DNA from: Lepisosteus oculatus
Taxonomy: Eukaryota; Chordata; Actinopteri; Semionotiformes; Lepisosteidae
Reading direction: 5' to 3'
Assembly (NCBI RefSeq): GCF_040954835.1
Contig: NC_090712.1
Span: forward strand, 9,309,284 to 9,373,283
DNA length: 64,000 nt
The notes under the pieces were generated by a model that worked only from the letters and a program-made list of their open reading frames with translations, did no database searches and was not told the DNA's origin. Positions 46,736 through 64,000 of the stretch are shown one piece after another. The translations under genes were made by a program, and so were the position numbers. The number at the start of each line of letters is the position of its first letter. Within the stretch, counting starts at the first letter, position 1.

Positions 46736-47058
46736 TACTGTCTGGGACTGAGCTAGAATTCAGACAAGGCTCAGGCATTTCAGCTGGAACCTTTTCAGGA
46801 ACAGCCACTGCTTTCTGACCTCTAGTTACAGACTATGTGCTTTAAGTTATGATAAAATCCAAGGGATGCACCACTCAAAAACACTGGGAAGATTCTTAAA
46901 AAGAACAGTGAATGACATACTGTAATGGAATAGTAAGTGAAATTTCATTACATGTAACAAGGGGGAAGAAAGAACATACTCTCTGGTTCTGTAACAGTCC
47001 AGAATTAATCATTCAGTCTTCATTACCATTATCTAAATTATAGATGAGCAACTGGGCC

Positions 47059-57174
<10,116 letters not shown>

Positions 57175-59894
57175 TCAGATGATCTAACCCTTTTTTGGTT
57201 GTATTACTACAGCCATACCAAAACCCATATCTGTTTTCAAACTGTTTTCCATGTCTGTTTTTTTGCCGTTTTTGCAGATTTTTAAAAAAAACAATTACAG
57301 CTTTTTAAAAAATAAGTAAATAAGCACATTTCACGTTCACACAAAGAATTTCAAATGATTACAAATCTGTCAATAGAATAAATACTTACCATTGAGGCTC
57401 TGAAATGACCGATAACCCTAATCTTAATTATATTTGACTTAGGGAAGACTGTCAGCAACAATGATCGCTGCACTTGTTTAATCCAAAACTACAAACAAGA
57501 AAATTGTTCCAAGCCTGTGGTTTGGACTGTGGTTATTTCATCTCTCTTTGACAAAGATGCCAAGCTGCACATTAAAACGTGAACCACCTCAGATTGAGTT
57601 ACATTTTGGCCCAAGTCCAACATTTAAAATGTTTTGCAGTAGTATCACTGAAAGCAGAAAGACAGGATTCTTCTCAGAAGGTGGAGCACAGATTGATCTG
57701 GTCTCCGATATTTAAATGTCTGATACACGCGAGAACACATGAGAACATGAAAAGCAAGGAGGCATTAGAAACAAACCAGAACCACTGAATGTAGCCATTT
57801 AGCAAAAAAAAAGAATGTCTGAACAGACAAAAGGAGGTTAGGTAAAAGAAAAGACAATGCATTACACATGTTTTTTGTACTCTTATTTTAGATTTGTATC
57901 TGCAACTACAATAACCAAGACTGGTACTCCCATAAACTGCTGTAATGCAACCTTAATACACTGGGTTGATAAAAGTCTACAATTTTCATGTCATCTCACA
58001 GAAACATTTTTCTGCCTTCAGAGTGGTAAAATAAGCACTGACATAAAAGGCCCAGTACACGTTAAGAGACTCAGGTGTGCCTATTAACTCTGTTCCAGAC
58101 GAGAACAGAATCAATGACTTGTGGAACAACTCATGAATCACCAGTGTGTCTAATCTTTAAACATTGTTATACAAAAACAATTGCACAGTTATGCAATGAC
58201 ATATAGGGTATGCAATGACAACAGGAAAAACAGAGAAAAGGATGAAACCAATTATATCCGTTTCAGATCAAGCCAGATTGGCTTCTAAAGATATGACACG
58301 GCATATATACTACATCATGTCTTTTAAATGACGATTAATTGAATGTATACAGAAAACAGCTGATAGATTTTCAAGCATCTGGTTTGGAACATACTGTACT
58401 GCGGCTATTCCAAAGCCTCTTCCTGCCTGCCCAACTCACAAGACATACAAACTCACAGAAAAGGCCAGTATCAGCATTGTGTTCCGAAAATCTTCAAACA
58501 CTATGTTCAAGGCAGGAAATCCAGACCTTCAAGCAATTCCCCAAAGTTTTAAAACTTTGGGAATCAAACCTACAGAAGACAAACCTTTTGCTCAACAGCC
58601 ACAGTTTTCTTTGTGCCAATAATCTCCCTGTAGCTCATTGGCCCAGCCAGATCTAAAGCACTTGAATACGCACAAGATGAAAGAAAGTCAAATTCATACA
58701 CCTGGGTAAACACGAAATATTTAATATCTTGTCTTTATCCCAGTACGTTATATAAAGAGATCATAATGAAGATCTTCTCCTTGTCTGTTCATCCAAGTTA
58801 GGCTCATGTAGACAAGGTAAGTTGCATGATAAAAAAAAGCTCTAAGCACTAACAATTACTCATTCTTTGCTGCCTCAGAAAGCAAGTTTCTTTTAAAAGT
58901 AGCCTCAGTTTTAAGCCTTTGGTCAAACTTGATTTCCTTCTCCTATTCGTTGAGCAAATACATAATCGCAGTCCGTGCTGTGCAGCCATCTCAGAACAGA
59001 ATGCCAGCTGAGCTTGCCCTGCCTCTGCATTTAGTTTCCAAGCCTGGAGTTCTATACAAGCAAAAACATCAGCTTTTTTCCACAGCGTAAAATGGTCTTT
59101 TTATTTCTGAATCTCTAATGCAAGAAACATTTTCAATAATCCTCACTTATTGTGCTACATTCTGCTTCTGTGATAGTTTGCATTTGCACCTCACTGCAGT
59201 TCAAAGCACGCAGTCAGGCCGCAAGGCTGTGAAAAAGACTTGTCTGCATTTCACAATGTCAAGCATTCATACAGCCTAATACATTGCAATAAAACTGTCA
59301 ATATGTTTTAACCAGAAAAAATGACCAACTTTATATTTGTGCCATGAACTAGATTGATGGCCTGATTTCAGCTTTTGAAATTGTACTAAAACGTTTTGTG
59401 TAACATTTAGCAGAGCAATCTTGAAAACTGCAAAAACAAAGCTCTCATGATCAAGGATTTACTGGTGAAAGTATTTTAAGAAAAGGCAGTTGACTTCACA
59501 CCAAAGCCACAAGCAAACCTTTCTAGAATGTGAATGTATCATTACTAAACCCCAAGAGGGGTGGGTTTATTACAGTCTACTCATTGTTCATTTTGTATCA
59601 TCTTTTATGTTTTCACTCATACTCTATGTACACTTTAAAGGGGTCTGTCCCTTCTGTCATTACTGTGAGCCATTTCATAGAACACCAACTTAAGAAAAAA
59701 CACTTCATTTTATACGAAAGTTCAATAAAAACATTCTCTATTTATCCTTTATTACTCTTTCAAAGATAAAGAAAGCATACTAGATTAACGGTCACTAGAT
59801 TACTTGTGAATGTATTAACATCTACTCACATGGCCTTTTTATGGGATATATAAAACTGTATAGTATATTTATTGCGTTTTTACAACACCAAGCG

Positions 59895-59940
59895 GTTCTA
59901 AAAGGACAAACTCGTTTCACTATGGCTAAGCTTTTAGAAC
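59895..59940. repeat. Perfect 10-bp inverted repeat, 26-base spacer
   Basis: GTTCTAAAAG at 59895-59904 and CTTTTAGAAC at 59931-59940 are exact reverse complements. No function is evident. Confidence 0.55.
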
Positions 59941-61284
59941 AGCTCCCAGCTCAAAAGAAAACAATAGGGAAAGCCTAGCGCTTGCATTTTATGATGGCCA
60001 ATTATTGCTCCAAAAGAGAACAGCAGAGTGACAGTCAATTTGGGGATCTGAAAGTGGTTTCTAAACATGATCATGCTCATGCTAAAAAAGTTTGCAATTC
60101 TTATTAAATCCTTGTCCCATTGAAAGGAAAATGTTAATAGGAACTTTGTTGTTCTGGCAAAATGCTGATGTAAGGCTTCCCTTCTTCAACACAAAGTCTG
60201 AAATCAAAGGATATATTCCATAGTCCATTTCATTTATCCAGAATTTACTTTCACAAAACACATCACTACTACACCACTGTCGATCATGTAGTAGTGCTGT
60301 GTTACATAGCTTTTAAAGGTAACAGTACACAGCAGCATTTGAAAAATTAAGTTTAATCAGCTTCAAGGGCGAAAGAGAAAGTGAACGAGGGCTATCCAGA
60401 AAGTGAAAAAGAAAATCAAAAACAATGGTTACAATAACCTGTCAAAGACCCGGCAGCTCATTACAAAAACATGAAAGTGCTTTGAGTGATACTAAGAAAA
60501 CCAAGTTTCCATCTGGTCACAGCCCTCAGGAAAGGAAAGGAATGTCAGATGCTGAGGACCAAAAGGGCCATGCATTGGTCACCACTTCTCCCTGCAATCG
60601 CACTGTTCCGACTGCGAGAAGAAAGCCCCCCTTCGGCAGACAGCAGCATGCCTTTCTCCTCCTGCACAGCCCGTGGGATTTACTGTACGGCTGCCTTTAA
60701 CACCTGGCCTGTGTGTGCTGCCCCTTCCTGCTTCACCGCCCAGGGGCCTGCGAGACCGGGGTCCAAGCCTCGCTCGGGAACACTGCGTTATGGCACCCTG
60801 ATCCGTTCCACGGGACCCCCAACCACCCCCATACAGCGCACCTCCCCCAGTGTCACTCCGCAAACGCCCCACATTAACTTTAACCTTCCACTAGGACTTT
60901 ATTCCTGAGCCGTTTAACATCAAATCAATCTCTGTCGCCCCTTTCAACCCCTGCAACAGGAAGGCTATTTTAAGTTCAGCCCTCTTGTATTTTACCAGCT
61001 TAAAAAGTGAAGCACTGAATATTCCTTTCTCTTGCAGAGGAAAGGAAAATACCTGCTCTGTACAGCAGACTTTTAACACCAGCTAGGCTTTGTGATGTTA
61101 AAGGCACGCCTCCAGATCTATTTCTATTGAGTGAACCAGTGAACCGAATCATCCTATAAAACATCTGAGCTCCGACATGTTAGGACATATTTCGAAAAGG
61201 AGTCAACTGCTTCCATTATCAGATGAATGCCACTTCTCCTGGTGAAAGCCACAGCAAAGGGGAAAAGGCACTTGACTGCTTCAC

Positions 61285-61520
61285 ATGACTCTGAATGGGA
61301 CACCAGTCCATTACAGTCCCCTCTATCCACAGAGGAAGTGAGAGTTTCCACCAGCATCAAATGTGGCTAGTACGTCTTTAAGAGGAGGGGAAAACAGGAG
61401 CACCCAGATAAACCCCATATGAAAATAGTGGTGTTGACTCATTCTCTCACAGAAACCCCTTAGTCTGTAAGAGAACTGTGTGGTGAGGCAACAGTGTTAA
61501 CTGCCATGCCACTGTGTCCT
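61285..61520 (-). repeat. Diverged SINE, nearly full length
   Basis: Read on the minus strand, the head is GGACACAGTGGCATGGCAGT then TAACACTGTTGCCTCAC, a tRNA-like SINE head. Near the other end is CACCAGTCCATTACAG in plus-strand orientation, the usual 3'-half block. The middle (plus-strand GAGGGGAAAACAGGAGCACC) fits the family. It is clearly old. Confidence 0.6.
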
Positions 61521-61989
61521 AGGTCCAGGTCACCTACTGAAAAATAAGTGATCCCCAGTCCCCTAGGGGATGCCGGATTACCCTGATATGAAATACTTGA
61601 AGGAGCCAGCGTAGGGTCACCTGATGGGCCCCACTACTAAGCTGGCTTTAAACAACTGTTCGGCAGCCGCAGGCCTCGACTCCAACACATCATCGCTGGG
61701 ACAACAGCATCACGACCAGGCGGCGTCCCCTGCGTCCTTCCACACTGTCCCATTCCCAAGGCAAGCCTCTGTCTCCGAGGGACACGAGCTACCGACTGGG
61801 AGGTTTTCCACTGCTGGTTTCGGAATTAGCTCGGTTCGGTTTCACGGGGCAAACGAAGACGCTTTTCAAATATAAACAGATATCTTGGAGGCCCAAGTAT
61901 TTATTTTTTTTTACAGCATGACCTACTTCAGGGACACAATGAAATCTGCCTAAAAAAAGCTTCATTTCCTCCGTGTCTTTACTGAGGAA

Positions 61990-62078
61990 TGTAGTCATAG
62001 ATCACTCGAGAAAAAAAAAAATCAAATTAAATTAAACCTGTGCTTCGTAAAGAAAAAAGCTGTTACAGTATATAACCT
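61990..62078 (+). repeat. Left arm of an 85-bp inverted repeat pair
   Basis: The arm reads GTAGTCATAGATCACTCGAG, an A run, TCAAATTAAATTAAACCTGT and ACAGTATATAACCT. The reverse complement occurs at 63198-63281 with about seven substitutions and a length difference in the A run (11 versus 7). Confidence 0.85.
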
Positions 62079-62984
62079 AATATCCATTCATTTTTTCAGA
62101 GCAAAGGTTTTCAATCTGCTTTACAACTTAACCCTCTGATTTAGCCTTAGGGAGCTGACAAGCTGGCACTTTGTAAACCTGGTGATGGCCGTTAATGCAA
62201 TTTGTAAGTAAAGGTAGAGTACACACATGTACACCAATGTACTAAAAAAACAAATTCTCTACAGAAATTCTATTTTGCCTCCTTAATTTACTTTGAAAAA
62301 TGTTTTCAGTTTTTCTTCCTCCTGTTGTTAGTAGCTGATGTGGTACTCTGGAACACTGGTTCAACTTTTGTAAAACAGCATTTAATACTCTGCTCTCATT
62401 GGCAGCCTGCCTTTTATGACTTGCAGAGCAGTTAAGCAATTCACATTTTCTTGCGGTTTTCCAGCTCACCTTATGACAAAAGGAGAAGTGGTCAGAGGCA
62501 AGATGCTGAATATTAATAGAGTGACAATATATCACTGTATATCGTGGTAAGTAACAGTACCCATTTCTAATTCACACTAGTTTTCTGTGGCCTGCCATCC
62601 ATTCTTTGCACTGCCAAAGGACCGCGGTGAACATGGAGAACCGGAAGAGACAAAGCAGGAATGAACCCTGTTAAAATGGGAACCCGAGACCGCAGGCCTG
62701 AAAAAACAAGCTGGGTCCAGAGGGGGCGACTGTGTCGGTCTCCGCAGTAAGGTCCCAGACAGGACAGAACTCAACCCTCCTCTGTGCCTGGAGGTTTAAC
62801 ACAGTTCCAGGTCATTTTGCCACTGTACTTCCTCCTCGGTATGGTTATATTTCCCAGGCAATACAAATAATATATAATAGAAAAATATTTAATTTCTTCT
62901 TATTCCAAAGAAGTCATTTATTACTGTACAACATATAATATACTTGAATTTGTGTACACTCTATGGGTTTCTTTTTAAATGCTG

Positions 62985-63150
62985 TGCATATCAATGCCCA
63001 TCCTTCATCTAACTGCTTTATCCAATACAGGGTCATGGGGGGGTCAGAGCCTACCCCAGCACACAACAGGCACAAAACAGGATACACCCTGGACCTGACG
63101 CCAGTCCATCACTGGACACACACTGACACATACACATATGCACACACACT
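62985..63150 (-). repeat. SINE 3'-half fragment, reverse strand
   Basis: Plus-strand blocks TTTATCCAATACAGGGTCAT, GAGCCTACCCCAGC, ACACCCTGGACC and CAGTCCATCACTGG are the reverse complement of the 3' half seen at 2408-2553. A CA-rich stretch follows to 63150. Confidence 0.6.
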
Positions 63151-63197
63151 CATGCCAGGGTCCGTATTCCCAGAAGCCAGTTAAGTTAATTCTCTAA

Positions 63198-63281
63198 GGC
63201 TATATACTGTTACAGCTTTTTCTTTTTGAAGCACAGGCTTAATTTAATTTGATTTTTTTCTCGAGTGATCCACGACTACGT
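63198..63281 (-). repeat. Right arm of the 85-bp inverted repeat pair
   Basis: Reverse complement of 61990-62078; shared unbroken blocks include GATCACTCGAG, TCAAATTAAATTAA and ACAGTATATA. The arms are separated by about 1.1 kb that contains a SINE tail. Confidence 0.85.
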
Positions 63282-64000
63282 TCTCACACTGCTAATTGTT
63301 CATCTCGTTGCCTAAAACAGAGAGATGGTCTCATGTCAGCCTGCAGAGAGTTTCCAGACACACGAAAAGACCAGCCTCTGGATAACCTGACCGAGATGCG
63401 TGGTCAAGGCTAGGGTATAACTTATTACTTGAGCCTACCTTTTCATTTATTTCCCTGACGTCCCAGCCTGAAGTTCTTTTTTTTTCCTATTTTCTTTTAA
63501 ATTTGTTTTTAAAAGAACAAAGTTGCTCAGAAGACAGTGCCGGATTTCCTTTACCAACTTGCTATGCAGCGATGTTCCAGAGCCCAGTACTGAAAGCACT
63601 CCGAGCCCGTGACCCCAGCCCGCTCCATGAGCAAAGACAGGGGTGATCTACTGAACATGTCTGAGCTCTGCAGCAGTGCCCGGCCCTGCCAGGCATAACC
63701 ACTGCTCTCTAGAGGCAGGAGTTCTAGGTATATATAAGCTGGTATTTGGATCCCGCGACCAGCAGCCTCTGGTGGTCATGCCGAAGCCAAGTACCCCTGG
63801 TCCTCCTGGATAGACAGATGGGAAATCTCTACTGAGACCTGCAGCTGGAGTGTTTGCTCTTCATCAGGTAACCAGGCCCAGATGATGGTCTCTGCAGGGC
63901 CCGCAACACCTCTCACTTTCCCCTGGTTAAGGTCAAGGCACATGACCAGCTGTGCAAAGGCAGACAGGAGAAATCCACAGAGGGACCGGGGACTGCAGCC

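Overview
The window is vertebrate nuclear DNA, most likely from a ray-finned fish. The genes are interrupted by many GT-AG introns and sit in AT-rich DNA with scattered CpG-rich patches. The dispersed repeats are fish-type: tRNA-headed SINE pieces, a hAT-like MITE and an L2-like LINE relic. The order pellino-1, VPS54, UGP2 is the same as on human 2p14, so this is an old conserved linkage block. I cannot name the species; intact linkage and long introns would suit a non-teleost ray-finned fish, but that is inference. Nothing bacterial, viral or CRISPR-like was seen.

Layout. 1-6477: 5' flank or first intron of peli1, no exon recognised. 6478-about 23190 (+): peli1 with six coding exons (420 residues), followed by a roughly 2-kb 3' UTR ending at an AATAAA with a GT-rich downstream element. 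23200-26500: intergenic, with a strong foldback repeat. About 26520-27190: CpG-rich island, the likely vps54 promoter. 29887-about 45000 (+): vps54, 22 coding exons (980 residues), every junction in frame, one junction using a GC-AG intron. 45000-46700: convergent intergenic space with a small unidentified ORF and a perfect 12-bp hairpin. 46730-64000 (-): 3' part of ugp2, six coding exons matching human residues 86-147 and 192-508. The exon for about residues 148-192 was not found where it should be, and the N-terminal exons lie beyond the right edge.

The three genes are linked neighbours rather than one pathway. Pellino-1 is a RING-like E3 ubiquitin ligase of Toll/IL-1 receptor signalling. 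VPS54 is the GARP subunit that tethers endosome-derived vesicles at the trans-Golgi. UGP2 makes UDP-glucose.

The points most worth following are: the missing ugp2 exon; the unidentified 91-codon ORF between vps54 and ugp2; a repeat tail lying directly against the last peli1 splice acceptor; a miR-21 seed match folded into a short hairpin just after the peli1 stop; a 136-bp foldback repeat; and an inverted pair of about 85-bp repeats in the ugp2 5' intron. All coordinates were read by eye. Human protein comparisons are from memory and no searches were run.
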